Shown: positions 8,924 to 17,661, counted from the stretch's first letter. The stretch: 64,000 nt of DNA from Neobacillus sp. WH10 (GCF_030123405.1 NZ_CP126110.1:2542001-2606000), one strand, 5' to 3'. Notes: generated by a model from the letters alone, not told the origin. Translations and numbers: made by a program.

Positions 8924-9886
8924 TTGGAAAGAGAAGTACGCTTGATTCCATACCAAATGATTGCAGAATTTGAAGAAGTAACCGAGGTGCCAAAAGGGGT
9001 TGAAATGATTCAGGCCCAAGAACTGTGGGGAAAGACAAAAGGAAAGGGGATCACAATCGCCGTTTTAGATACTGGTTGTGAATCATCTCATGTCGACTTA
9101 AAGGATCGAATCATTGGCGGACGAAATTTTACCAAAGATGACCGCGGAGATCAAAATATCTTTAGGGATTACAACGGTCATGGTACACATGTTGCCGGTA
9201 CGATGGCAGCAACTGCCAATGATACGGGGGTAACCGGTGTTGCTCCAGAAGCAAATCTATTAATTGTAAAGGTTCTTAATAAAAAAGGCTCCGGGCAATA
9301 TGAATGGATTATCAATGGAATCTACTATGCAATTGAACAAAAGGTTGATATTATCTCCATGAGCCTAGGCGGTCCTGAAAATGTTCCAGAATTACATGAA
9401 GCAATAAAAAAGGCCGTGGCCAATGGGATACTCGTAGTTTGTGCGGCCGGAAATGAAGGGGATGGTCGCGACTCAACAGATGAGCTGTCCTATCCGGCGG
9501 CTTATAACGAGGTAATCAGTGTAGGTGCTACCAGTCTTACTCGCAAAATATCGGATTTTAGCAATTCAAATAGGGAAGTAGATTTAGTTGCTCCCGGTGA
9601 AAATATAGTATCAACATTTCTAAACGGAAAATATGCAAAGCTTACAGGAACGTCAATGGCTACTCCACATGTATCCGGTGCACTTGCTTTAATTAAAGCG
9701 ATCTCAAATCAAACTTTTGAGAGAAATCTTACAGAGCCAGAACTGTATGCCCAGCTTATCAGAAGAACCATACCACTTGGAAATTCTCCAAAGCTAGAAG
9801 GGAATGGAATGCTGTACTTGACAACCATCGATTATTTAACAAAGTTAGTAAGCGCGAAGGAAGAGGAAGAAGTTTTGAATGTATAA
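8924..9886 (+). CDS. isp: Intracellular subtilisin-like serine protease
   Basis: An S8 protease without signal peptide. The catalytic triad is visible: Asp49 (DTG), His86 (HGTHVAG) and Ser244 (GTSMATP), with oxyanion Asn177 (AAGNE). The short N-terminal propeptide carries LIPY at residues 7-10, the motif known in Bacillus Isp proteins to block the active site until it is removed. Length (320 residues) is normal for Isp. The TTG start follows GGAGGG. Isp is the main intracellular protease in stationary phase and sporulation in relatives. Identity is near certain; timing here is inferred from the family. Confidence 0.95.
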   Translation: MEREVRLIPYQMIAEFEEVTEVPKGVEMIQAQELWGKTKGKGITIAVLDTGCESSHVDLKDRIIGGRNFTKDDRGDQNIFRDYNGHGTHVAGTMAATANDTGVTGVAPEANLLIVKVLNKKGSGQYEWIINGIYYAIEQKVDIISMSLGGPENVPELHEAIKKAVANGILVVCAAGNEGDGRDSTDELSYPAAYNEVISVGATSLTRKISDFSNSNREVDLVAPGENIVSTFLNGKYAKLTGTSMATPHVSGALALIKAISNQTFERNLTEPELYAQLIRRTIPLGNSPKLEGNGMLYLTTIDYLTKLVSAKEEEEVLNV

Positions 9887-9994
9887 TTCATAAACCTGTT
9901 TTAAAAAAACTAATATATATGTAGAAGGTAAGTCCTTTCTCCTACTAACGAATAATAAATAGTATGAAAATTAAGAGTTTTTACACTATTGGTT

Positions 9995-10042
9995 AATCCC
10001 TCCACATCCTACAATTGTTTTTATAGAGGGTGAGGAGGGATT
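9995..10042 (+). promoter_or_regulatory. Leader hairpin that could hide the ribosome site of the S15 peptidase gene
   Basis: AATCCCTCC (9995-10003) is exactly complementary to GGAGGGATT (10034-10042), which contains the ribosome site for the ATG at 10045. Pairing would place the site in a 9-bp stem with a 30-base loop, so translation may be controlled. It is not followed by a T run, so it is not a terminator. Confidence 0.5.
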
Positions 10043-10044
10043 TA

Positions 10045-11934
10045 ATGAAAAAGAAAACGCTATCGATCGCAACAACACTATTTACAACCATTGCCTTAAC
10101 ACTATCATCTATGAATTATACAAGTGCGGAAACAGTAGAATCAAAAAAGGGACAAGCAGTAAACTCTTTAGCACCATTAAAATCAGAGGCGAAATATTCC
10201 TATAAGGATGCCATTCGCGAGACAGTTTTTGTCCAATCAAGCCTCGACACTGATGAAAACGGGATTCCTGACCGAATTGCAGTTGACATCATCCGTCCAA
10301 AAGAAACGAGCTCAGGGTTAAAGGTACCTGTAATTATGGATTCCAGTCCCTATTATGAAAGCTTGGGCAGGGGCAATGAAAGTGAAGTAAAGGACAAAAA
10401 TAAAGATGGAATTAACGAAAAGTATCCGCTTTTCTATGATAATTATTTTGTTCCACGCGGATATGCGATTGCCTTGCCGGATATGGTAGGCACCAATCAA
10501 TCGGATGGCTGCCCAACCACAGGCGGTTATGAGGAGATTGAAAGCATTAAAGTGGTTATCGATTGGCTCAACGGAAGAGCAAAGGCCTTCGATAAAAACA
10601 ATCAAGAAGTACAAGCTTCTTGGACAACCGGCAATGTAGGGATGATTGGTAAATCCTATGACGGAACGTTAGCAAATGGTGTCGCCGCAACCGGAGTAGA
10701 AGGACTGAAGACTATCGTTCCGATTGGTGCGATCAGCAATTGGTATAATTACTATCGTTATGCGGGGCAGACATATTACAACAATGGCCCTGGCGGATTA
10801 GCAAGTAGAGTCGTTAACAGCTCCAGGAAAGCAACTTGTCAGCACGTGTTCAATCGTATAAATCAAATGGCAGATGATGCCACTGGTGACTATAATGATT
10901 TTTGGAATGAAAGAAACTATGTGAAAGATATTAAAAACGTTAAAGCAAGTGTCTTTGCTATTCACGGTTTAAACGACCTAAACGTGAAGATGAACCATTT
11001 CAATGAATGGTGGGAAGCACTAAATAAGGAGAAAGTCCCTCGTAAGCTATGGCTTGCCCAAACTGGTCATGTTGATCCATTTGATTTCCGCAGAGCAGAG
11101 TGGGTCGATACGCTGCATCGCTGGTTTGACTACTGGCTTCTTGGCATTCAAAATGGCATCATGGATGAACCTGATGTAGATATTGAACGATCAGCTGATG
11201 TTTGGGAAACCCATGCCTCATGGCCGGAAGAAAATGCAAAATCCTTTAAAATTCGATTTGGGCCAGGGGAAAATGAAAACTCTCCGGGGATCTTGACAAC
11301 CGGTCCGGTTAATGGAAACATTACGCAGACTTTTACCGATAATCCTAGGCAAACAGAAACGGCGATGGTCACCAATGAAATGACGGTAAGAAGCGACCGT
11401 CTAGTTTACCTATCTGAACCACTAAGCGAGGATGCCCGGATGAGCGGAGTGCCGGAAATTTCACTGCGGGCAACAGTAGATAAAGAGAATTCCAATTTAA
11501 CAGTTATGATTGTTGATTACGGCATGGATACTAGAGTGAATCATTCGGGAAGTGGCGAAGGAATCAGAACGCTTCCTACTGAAACCTGCTGGGGAGAAAG
11601 TTCGGATACAGATGACGGCTGCTATCGTGAAACAGAAAAAACGTTCCGGACAGCATCTTATGAAATTGTCTCTAGAGGCTGGTTTGACCCGCAAAATTGG
11701 AAAACACTTTTAGCAACAGATCCTTTAAATCCAGGCAAAAACTACAAATTCGAGTGGGGAGCATTGCCACACGACTACGTCTTCAAGAAGGGGCATCGCA
11801 TTGGAGTGATTATTGCAGGAAGCTCTTATCAGCGGACGATTCCTTCTACAACCGGAGCAACCTTTAATGTACATCTGGGTCAAAGCTTTATTAATCTTCC
11901 AATCATCGAAGGGAAAAAAGGCGTTAATTTTTAA
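10045..11934 (+). CDS. Secreted S15/CocE-type peptidase (Xaa-Pro dipeptidyl-peptidase-like)
   Basis: A 629-residue exported alpha/beta hydrolase. Residues 1-28 form a signal peptide ending SAE. The nucleophile is Ser204 in GKSYDGT, the S15 signature; a candidate acid and base are in GLNDLNVKMNHF and QTGHVDPF. The C-terminal third (from about residue 400) is the jelly-roll domain of this family. Members cleave Xaa-Pro dipeptides or ester/amide bonds such as cocaine esterase substrates. The start is ATG 10045 with AGGAGGG upstream; a GTG 15 bases earlier lies before the ribosome site. A strong terminator follows. Confidence 0.88.
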   Translation: MKKKTLSIATTLFTTIALTLSSMNYTSAETVESKKGQAVNSLAPLKSEAKYSYKDAIRETVFVQSSLDTDENGIPDRIAVDIIRPKETSSGLKVPVIMDSSPYYESLGRGNESEVKDKNKDGINEKYPLFYDNYFVPRGYAIALPDMVGTNQSDGCPTTGGYEEIESIKVVIDWLNGRAKAFDKNNQEVQASWTTGNVGMIGKSYDGTLANGVAATGVEGLKTIVPIGAISNWYNYYRYAGQTYYNNGPGGLASRVVNSSRKATCQHVFNRINQMADDATGDYNDFWNERNYVKDIKNVKASVFAIHGLNDLNVKMNHFNEWWEALNKEKVPRKLWLAQTGHVDPFDFRRAEWVDTLHRWFDYWLLGIQNGIMDEPDVDIERSADVWETHASWPEENAKSFKIRFGPGENENSPGILTTGPVNGNITQTFTDNPRQTETAMVTNEMTVRSDRLVYLSEPLSEDARMSGVPEISLRATVDKENSNLTVMIVDYGMDTRVNHSGSGEGIRTLPTETCWGESSDTDDGCYRETEKTFRTASYEIVSRGWFDPQNWKTLLATDPLNPGKNYKFEWGALPHDYVFKKGHRIGVIIAGSSYQRTIPSTTGATFNVHLGQSFINLPIIEGKKGVNF

Positions 11935-11968
11935 AAAAGTTACAAATGAATCTTCTATTATTAACAAA

Positions 11969-12006
11969 AACCAGCAGTTTCCTTTTTTAGGCTGCTGGTT
12001 TTTTTA
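11969..12006 (+). terminator. Terminator of the S15 peptidase gene
   Basis: ACCAGCAG and CTGCTGGT form a stem, followed by seven T residues. Confidence 0.9.
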
Positions 12007-12289
12007 TAAATGGGTTTGGTGGAAATATATGGAAAACCAGTTAGATTAAATGGGTATTCGGATTTTCGTTTAGAAAAGTCGAAATACATATGTGGTATTT
12101 TATTATCGTTAATCGGACAATTGTGTGGAAATCATCACAGGTTTATTCTTCTATAGTATTAGAATAAATTTTAATAAAAAGACTTACTTAAGGATTATAT
12201 GATCGCAATCAAAAAGAATACATTTTGAAATCAGCATCTAACTAAATCCTAAGATAGTAGCTTGTTTACAAAAAAAGGAGATAATTTAC
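12007..12289. other. AT-rich intergenic stretch ahead of the palindrome array
   Basis: No gene is visible. A ribosome-site-like AAAAAAAGGAG at 12270-12280 precedes a TTG at 12291 that would open a 34-codon frame through the palindrome array; it may be a leader peptide or chance. Confidence 0.3.
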
Positions 12290-12512
12290 CTTGCATTACA
12301 AGACTATTAACTCTATACTTATTGTATATCATGTATTGCAAGGTATTATTTGCAATCACAAACCTTGTAATGCAAGGCATTCTTTGTGCTTATAACCCAT
12401 GTAATGCAAGGCTTTGTTTAAAATTATCATCTATGTAAACCAAGGCATTGTTTTTAATTATAACCCTTGTAATGCAAGGTATTGTTTGTGATCATAACCC
12501 TCGTATTGCAAG
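12290..12512. repeat. Seven CTTGYATTRCAAG palindromes at about 34-bp spacing
   Basis: Thirteen-base palindromes of the form CTTGCATTACAAG / CTTGTAATGCAAG (some degenerate) sit at 12290, 12330, 12364, 12399, 12432, 12466 and 12500. The first gap is 40, the rest 33-35 bp. Between them runs a repeated AT-rich segment (TATTGTTTGTGATCATAAC type). The last copy ends 8 bases before the ribosome site of the PadR gene. They could be operators for that regulator or a short tandem repeat expansion. Confidence 0.8.
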
Positions 12513-12535
12513 TTATTGAAAGAGGTGAAAAAGTT

Positions 12536-12895
12536 TTGTCTACAACACAGATGCTAAAAGGAATCCTTGATGGCTGTTTGCTGGCGATTATCAAGAATAA
12601 GGAAGTATACGGTTACGAGCTAGCCGAGAAACTTGAAAGCTATGGTTTTCATTACTTCAGCGAGGGTACAATTTATCCATTGTTAATGCGGATGCAAAAA
12701 GAAGAATTAGTTACTACAACATTGAAAAAATCAACGGCGGGACCAAGAAGGAAATATTACTCGCTTACACCAAAGGGTGAGGCAGAATTAGAACTATTCA
12801 TGGATCGCTGGAACTATTTGCAAACCAATGTAAATAGGGTTTTACGCCATGAAACAGAGACAAAACATGCAAAAGGAGACGAGACGGTTGAATAA
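12536..12895 (+). CDS. PadR-family transcriptional regulator
   Basis: A 119-residue winged-helix regulator with the PadR hallmarks: LKGILDGCLLAIIKNKEVYGYEL at the start, SEGTIYPLLMRMQKEELV as the recognition region and GPRRKYYSLTPKGEAEL in the wing. The TTG start at 12536 follows AGAGGTG by 8 bases. It overlaps the next gene by 8 bases, so the two are translationally coupled. PadR-HAAS pairs in Firmicutes typically control membrane or envelope functions. Its own upstream region is packed with palindromes, so autoregulation is likely. Confidence 0.92.
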   Translation: MSTTQMLKGILDGCLLAIIKNKEVYGYELAEKLESYGFHYFSEGTIYPLLMRMQKEELVTTTLKKSTAGPRRKYYSLTPKGEAELELFMDRWNYLQTNVNRVLRHETETKHAKGDETVE

Positions 12896-13643
12896 TGAAT
12901 TAAAACTTACTGATAATAGCAAGGCATTTTTGGAAAACTTACGCCTATACTTATTTTCCAGTGGGAAAAATTCGGATGAAATCGAAGAAATTGTGGAAGA
13001 ATTGGAAGTCCATTTATCCGAAGCAGAAAAAAGCGGAAAGCCCATTGAAAAGATTATCGGAAAATCACCGAAAGAATATATGGAGATGGTTTCTAATGAA
13101 ATGGTCATTGACTATCGAACATGGATCAAATATATTTGCCTTATCGTTTTAGGGTCATTTTCTTTTACGATTTTCCCAGATTTATTGAAAGGGAACCTTT
13201 CATATTCTCTCTTGCAAATTGTCGGGCATATTGTGATCAGTGTAGTATTTATTGCTTCTATTTTTACGGGTTTTAAATATATTTCCACAACGAATCAATC
13301 TATCAAGAAACAAGGATTGATATTATTTTCAATAGGGATATTGCCTATTGCTTTGTTTGTTGGTTTGATTTACTTAAATAGAGCTGTCGATACACCTATT
13401 ATTCATTTTGGCAATACGGGTAGCCTGATTATTGGCATTATTACCGCACTATTTATAATTGGAATGTCCTTATGGGCAAAAACATGGACTTTAATCATTA
13501 TTCTAGCATTGTTAACACTGCCAGATTACTTGCTAAGCCTAACACCATTAAAATACGAAACACAATTAATCATAAGCTTGTTGATTACTTATGGTGGAAT
13601 CGCCTTATACCTATGGATATCGAATAAACTGGAAAAGAAATAA
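12888..13643 (+). CDS. HAAS-type membrane protein partner of PadR
   Basis: A 251-residue membrane protein. Residues 1-75 are the soluble HAAS-type helical domain (SSGKNSDEIEEIVEELEVHLSEAE, then GKSPKEYMEMVSNEM); residues 80-250 hold about six hydrophobic helices. I choose TTG 12888, 9 bases after AAGGAG (12873-12878), rather than the ATG at 12849, which has no ribosome site. It overlaps the PadR gene, the usual arrangement of this pair, in which the membrane protein is thought to be the sensor or target. The exact signal is unknown. Confidence 0.82.
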   Translation: MNNELKLTDNSKAFLENLRLYLFSSGKNSDEIEEIVEELEVHLSEAEKSGKPIEKIIGKSPKEYMEMVSNEMVIDYRTWIKYICLIVLGSFSFTIFPDLLKGNLSYSLLQIVGHIVISVVFIASIFTGFKYISTTNQSIKKQGLILFSIGILPIALFVGLIYLNRAVDTPIIHFGNTGSLIIGIITALFIIGMSLWAKTWTLIIILALLTLPDYLLSLTPLKYETQLIISLLITYGGIALYLWISNKLEKK

Positions 13644-13749
13644 GCGGGGGACTATCTCTTAATCTGCAAGAAAGCTAAGAAAAACGACACTATTGATGAA
13701 AGGAAATGGATGCTAAAATAGTAGTTTTTAAAAATAATAATGTTATGTA

Positions 13750-13790
13750 AACCAACACTGCTTTCTTCCAGGTGTTGGTTTCTTATTTGT
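13750..13790 (+). terminator. Terminator of the PadR-HAAS operon
   Basis: AACCAACAC (13750-13758) and GTGTTGGTT (13772-13780) are perfectly complementary and followed by a T-rich tail. Confidence 0.8.
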
Positions 13791-13843
13791 CAGAGTTCTA
13801 ATAATCAATATGGTCGGAAAGTAATCTAACTTTGTCCAATAGA

Positions 13844-13882
13844 AGGGTCATTTTAAGCCATATTCGCTAAATGACCCACCTG
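13844..13882. terminator. Inverted repeat at the end of the MBL gene
   Basis: GGGTCATTT and AAATGACCC form a 9-bp stem with a 15-base loop just downstream of the minus-strand MBL gene. Neither side has a clean T run, so termination is only likely. Confidence 0.4.
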
Positions 13883-13899
13883 TACTAAAAATTTTTTAC

Positions 13900-14817
13900 C
13901 TATTCAATCTCCATAACGGTTTCCCCAAGTAGGAGCACTTTTAATTGTTCCTCGGGAAGCTGCTGTTTTTCCCATTCACGGTACAAGCGTTCTAATGCCT
14001 CCGGTCCTGTGTCGTCCGCTAATCGATAGGCACCATAATGCATTGGAACGAAGGATTTTGCCTTTAATTCGAGGAAAGCTTTCACACTGTCTTCAGGGGA
14101 AATATGGGCAGCGGCCATAAACCATTCCGGTTCATACGCTCCAATTGGCATGAACACCGTATCAATCGTAAACCGGTCAGCGATCTGCTTAAAGCCGTTG
14201 AAATAGCCTGTATCACCGACAAAATAAAAAGTTTCTCCTGATGATTGAAAAATCCAGCCTCCCCAATGTGACGTATTCATATCTGTCAATGTACGTCTCG
14301 TCCAATGCTGGGCAGGGACGAAATGGACGGTAAATCCTCCGAATTCGGCGCTCTCCCACCAGTTCATTTCGGTCACCTTCTGATAGCCTTTTCTAATGAA
14401 CAGGGACTTCAACCCAACTGGGACAAAGTAATGAGGATTACCTTTTAATTTTTTTAGGGTAGGGAAGTCCAAATGGTCATAGTGACCATGGGAGAGCACA
14501 ACCAGGTCAATCTCCGGCAAGTCTGATAAGGAAATGCCCGGCTCCGTTAACCTCTTTTGAAATCCCATCCGCTTAGCCCACACAGGGTCCGTCAAAATAT
14601 TTACTCCATTCAGCTGGATCAAAAAGGTAGAGTGCCCAATCCACGTATAAGAAGTCCGGCTTCTATTTTCATTTAGTTCCTTAATTTTTTTATGTGGACA
14701 CTGTTCGATATTTAGTGATAAATCCTTTACTTTCGATCTTCTTTCCTTCTGCCACTGTCTCATGTCCTTAAACGATTTGTTGCTTTTCACATTATCCAAA
14801 TTTTCATATCTCTTCAT
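13900..14817 (-). CDS. MBL-fold hydrolase (UlaG/NAPE-PLD-like)
   Basis: A 305-residue cytoplasmic metallo-beta-lactamase-fold enzyme. The metal motif reads SHGHYDHLD, with further ligands in QHWT, VGDTGYF and MHYGAY. The order IGHSTFLIQLNGVNILTDPVW at the front is typical of the N-acyl-phosphatidylethanolamine phospholipase D-like/UlaG-like group. The substrate in bacteria is generally unknown. ATG at 14817 follows AAGGTGAG. The promoter at 14862-14891 is nearly copied upstream of the 17.1-kb gene. Confidence 0.85.
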   Translation of the reverse strand: MKRYENLDNVKSNKSFKDMRQWQKERRSKVKDLSLNIEQCPHKKIKELNENRSRTSYTWIGHSTFLIQLNGVNILTDPVWAKRMGFQKRLTEPGISLSDLPEIDLVVLSHGHYDHLDFPTLKKLKGNPHYFVPVGLKSLFIRKGYQKVTEMNWWESAEFGGFTVHFVPAQHWTRRTLTDMNTSHWGGWIFQSSGETFYFVGDTGYFNGFKQIADRFTIDTVFMPIGAYEPEWFMAAAHISPEDSVKAFLELKAKSFVPMHYGAYRLADDTGPEALERLYREWEKQQLPEEQLKVLLLGETVMEIE

Positions 14818-14861
14818 GATCCACTCACCTTGTTATTCTCAGTAACTCTAGATTTATGATG

Positions 14862-14891
14862 AGTATAGCAAATAACCTAATAAACCATCAA
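14862..14891 (-). promoter_or_regulatory. Sigma-A-like promoter of the MBL gene
   Basis: On the minus strand TTGATG, 18 bases, then TATACT. The same boxes, same spacing and much of the surrounding DNA recur at 17331-17360. Confidence 0.6.
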
Positions 14892-15035
14892 AAATTTGGT
14901 AGCGAAACAATTCATAAAAGTAGGAAGCTTAACAGAAGTATAGAGAAGTTTCAAATACGGAAAATAACGTTCGCTAAGCTATGAAAATATCACCAATTTA
15001 ATATCAGGAAAATAAAAAACACCTTAACGGAGAAT

Positions 15036-16226
15036 TCAAAGAAGATCAATAAGAAATCCACCTAGAGCTCCTAAAAGGACGATAACCCATGGAGGAAGCT
15101 TCCAAAAAACAAGTAAGCTAAACAGTATGGAACCAAAAGCGAAGTCAATAGGTGAGAATATCGAGCTCGACCAAATAGGGGTATAGAAAGCAGAGATTAG
15201 AATTCCTACAACTGCTGAGTTTACCCCTATTAGTGCTCCGTTGATTTTGGGATTTCTTCTTAAGGTGTCCCAAAATGGCAGGGTACCCAGGATCAATAGA
15301 AAAGCTGGCAGAAAAATAGCAACGGTAGCTAAAAGTCCGCCCTTCCACCCATTTATTACAGCTCCTATATAGGCTGCAAAAGTGAAAAGTGGGCCAGGGA
15401 CTGCTTGTGCTAAACCATAACCGGCTAAGAAGTTTTCTTTACTAAGCCAGCCTGTTGGTACAAATTCACGTTCAAGTAAGGGCAGTACCACATGACCTCC
15501 TCCAAAAACAAGGGAGCCTGAACGATAGAAGCTATCAAAAAGGGCAATCCATTTATATGAAGTTATTTCTCTAAGAATCGGAAGAATAATAAGTAGACCA
15601 AAGAAAAGAGTTAAACAAATAATTGCAAAACGCCGTGTAATCGGAACTGTTATTGGTAAATGCTTTTCTGTTTCTACCTGCTTAAAAAAGAGATAACCAA
15701 TAAAAGCAGAAGCAATGATCATACACACTTGCGTATATGTGGATTGCCAGATCAATGTTCCTACAAGTGAGAACAGGGCAATGGATTTTCTTTTTAAATC
15801 TGGAGTTAGCTTTTGCGCCATTCCTAAAATGGCTTGTGCGACTACAACAACGGCTACAATCTTTAAGCCATGAATCCAGCCCATATTATCCACATGCCAC
15901 CCTTTTAGGATAAGCGCAAATAATATGAGAGCAATAACGGATGGTAGTGTAAAACCAATGAACGCCATAATTCCTCCTAAGACACCGGCACGCATGACAC
16001 CGATACCAATCCCAACCTGACTGCTAGCGGGACCGGGAAGGAACTGACAGAGAGCAACAAGGTCAGCATAACTGCGTTCATCTAGCCATTTTCTTTTACG
16101 AATATATTCATTATGAAAATATCCCAAATGAGCAATGGGGCCCCCAAACGAAGTTAAGCCAAGCTTAGTTGAAATCCATAAAATTTCAGTTAACCTTTTA
16201 AATTGACTTTTGGAATTATCTTTCAT
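15036..16226 (-). CDS. chrA: Chromate transporter (CHR family)
   Basis: A 396-residue membrane protein made of two homologous CHR domains. The first half has SFGGPIAHLGYF and LCQFLPGPASSQ; the second repeats the pattern as FGGGHVVLPLLE and GYGLAQAVPGPLF. About ten hydrophobic segments are visible. The full-length two-domain form exports chromate in proton-driven fashion in characterised members. It stands alone here with no ChrB-like regulator, so the true substrate and regulation remain open. Confidence 0.92.
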   Translation of the reverse strand: MKDNSKSQFKRLTEILWISTKLGLTSFGGPIAHLGYFHNEYIRKRKWLDERSYADLVALCQFLPGPASSQVGIGIGVMRAGVLGGIMAFIGFTLPSVIALILFALILKGWHVDNMGWIHGLKIVAVVVVAQAILGMAQKLTPDLKRKSIALFSLVGTLIWQSTYTQVCMIIASAFIGYLFFKQVETEKHLPITVPITRRFAIICLTLFFGLLIILPILREITSYKWIALFDSFYRSGSLVFGGGHVVLPLLEREFVPTGWLSKENFLAGYGLAQAVPGPLFTFAAYIGAVINGWKGGLLATVAIFLPAFLLILGTLPFWDTLRRNPKINGALIGVNSAVVGILISAFYTPIWSSSIFSPIDFAFGSILFSLLVFWKLPPWVIVLLGALGGFLIDLL

Positions 16227-16567
16227 TTTATTACATCCTTAATATTTAAATAATTTAACCCATTCCAGGGCTTTTTGTGACCGTAATGGCGAAGGAACTG
16301 AGTTATCGGTCACATAAAATGGTTTTTTGTGACAGAATTGGTGAAGGAAACTAGATAACGGTCACAAATGTTCAGCAACATTAATGTTGGTAACTAGATA
16401 TTTATGTAGGTACCATACAATAATATTAGTACCTACAACAATAATATTGGTGTAATTAAGAATAACAATTGAGCTATCTGAGAACATCTAATGAGCCTTC
16501 TTAGGAATATAAAAGAGTTTTTACCTGTAAAATAAAACTTAATTGTGAAGCAAACCGTTAATCCATT
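16227..16567. other. Intergenic region with repeats upstream of chrA
   Basis: It holds the GTGAC repeat pair (16270-16370) and a perfect inverted repeat TGTAGGTAC (16405-16413) / GTACCTACA (16429-16437) that could be an operator. The rest is AT-rich and shows no gene. Confidence 0.45.
16270..16372. repeat. Two GTGACCG hairpin repeats, 52 bp apart
   Basis: GTGAC starts at 16277 and 16329, exactly 52 bp apart. Each unit is a hairpin with GTGACCG-type left arm and CGGTCAC right arm, with GCGAAGGAAC-like sequence in the loop. Related but more diverged copies lie at 17155-17235. The 52-bp period equals that of the 1.4- and 6.2-kb arrays although the sequence differs. Confidence 0.7.
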
Positions 16568-16604
16568 AAAACAGTTCTCCTCAGTTTGGGAGGACTGTTT
16601 TTTT
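16568..16604. terminator. Strong bidirectional terminator
   Basis: AACAGTTCTCC and GGAGGACTGTT pair around a short loop, with T runs on both strands. It lies downstream of the minus-strand gene that ends at 16692. Confidence 0.8.
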
Positions 16605-16639
16605 CTAGAATATATTTGAACAAGAATAGATTTTTTTAT

Positions 16640-16678
16640 AACAAATGGTCAACTAAAAAATGATTGACCATTTGCTTT
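16640..16678 (-). terminator. Hairpin just after the 16.7-kb gene
   Basis: AAATGGTCAA and TTGACCATTT are perfectly complementary around a 12-base loop; on the minus strand a T/A-rich tail with seven A/T bases follows. Confidence 0.6.
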
Positions 16679-16691
16679 TGATGTTATCCAT

Positions 16692-17123
16692 TTACTTACA
16701 ATTGATACCTTCGTAATGTTTACCTTCACTGCTAGTAATATTTCCCTCCGGAGGAATCCAGACCCTTTGGCAAATTCTCTCTTCATCTGCGACTGAATAT
16801 ATATACATCCAATCAGATTCATTTTCAAATTTAACTTCAAAGAAATCAGGATTATATTGCCTGCCTACTTGCTGAATTATTTTCCATTTTTGTCTTGGAT
16901 ATACTCTCTCTAAATATTGTTCTAAGTATTCTTTCTTTTTTGAAGCCTGATAATCATCATAAATTGGCCTAACAATCAAAAATAATAAAAGTAAGGAAGT
17001 TATTGAGATAGTAAGATATATCCCCAACTTTCTCAACCTGGAAGGTAAAAAAAGGACGGCAACAAATAGTAAAATGACAAAAGAACCTGAGGCTATTATT
17101 TCTATTACTGTTTTTGGATGCAT
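16692..17123 (-). CDS. Small membrane protein, DUF3139-like
   Basis: A 143-residue protein. Two hydrophobic segments occupy roughly residues 8-26 and 32-50; the rest is a soluble domain with YLERVYPRQKWKIIQQ and NPDFFEVKFENE, resembling the DUF3139 family of Bacilli, which has no known function. The start ATG at 17123 is set by GGGGGAGG a few bases upstream. The assignment is from pattern only and is moderate. Confidence 0.6.
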   Translation of the reverse strand: MHPKTVIEIIASGSFVILLFVAVLFLPSRLRKLGIYLTISITSLLLLFLIVRPIYDDYQASKKKEYLEQYLERVYPRQKWKIIQQVGRQYNPDFFEVKFENESDWMYIYSVADEERICQRVWIPPEGNITSSEGKHYEGINCK

Positions 17124-17154
17124 AGTCCTCCCCCTTAAATAACTAATTACTAAA

Positions 17155-17240
17155 AGTTTTTTATTGTGACCAAAATGGCGATGAAACCGAGAACGGTAAC
17201 ATAAAATGATTTTTGTGACCTTAACGGCATGAATCAAAGA
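17155..17240. repeat. Diverged GTGAC hairpin repeats
   Basis: GTGACC starts at 17166 and 17215 (49 bp apart). The first still pairs with GGTAAC. They belong to the same family as the pair at 16270-16372, and both pairs flank the DUF3139-like gene. Confidence 0.6.
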
Positions 17241-17661
17241 TTTTGGTTACGTATATCTATCATTCAACAATGGCGAACAGTTTCTGGCACTGTGCTCCTT
17301 GATTTTCTGTGTAACTCTATATTCATGATGAGTATAGCAAAAAAATAAATCGACCATCAAAAAATTGATAAAAAAACAAATTAATTTAACATTCCTAAGG
17401 ATATAAAACAAATATCATGTAAATGGAACTCCGTGAATTCGCGTAAATCGAGGACGACAATCCTTTACATCTAGATGGGATACGTATTCGCCCGTTATTT
17501 CCCATTTTCAAATCATAAGAAAAGGACTAAGTATTACATCCTGCATGTTCACTTGGTAACAACTTTATTCCATTTGAATAAAATTAAATGGGTGCACATA
17601 AAGGAAAGGGATGGGGGAATGGACCTTCATTCCTTTAAAGTTGTAAATAGGAGGGAAAAGC
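17241..17661. other. Intergenic region before the CoxG-like gene
   Basis: Apart from the leftward promoter copy at 17331-17360, no gene is supported. Open frames on either strand here lack ribosome sites and overlap the start of the next gene. Confidence 0.4.
17331..17360 (-). promoter_or_regulatory. Sigma-A-like promoter, copy of the one at 14.9 kb
   Basis: On the minus strand TTGATG, 18 bases, TATACT, within about 70 bases that closely match 14843-14905. It points toward the DUF3139-like gene, about 200 bases away across the GTGAC repeats. Confidence 0.5.

Noticed and set aside
12291..12395. 34-codon leader peptide through the palindrome array
   Set aside because: The ribosome-like site is good, but the codons are made of the repeat itself and nothing supports a product; kept only as a remark.
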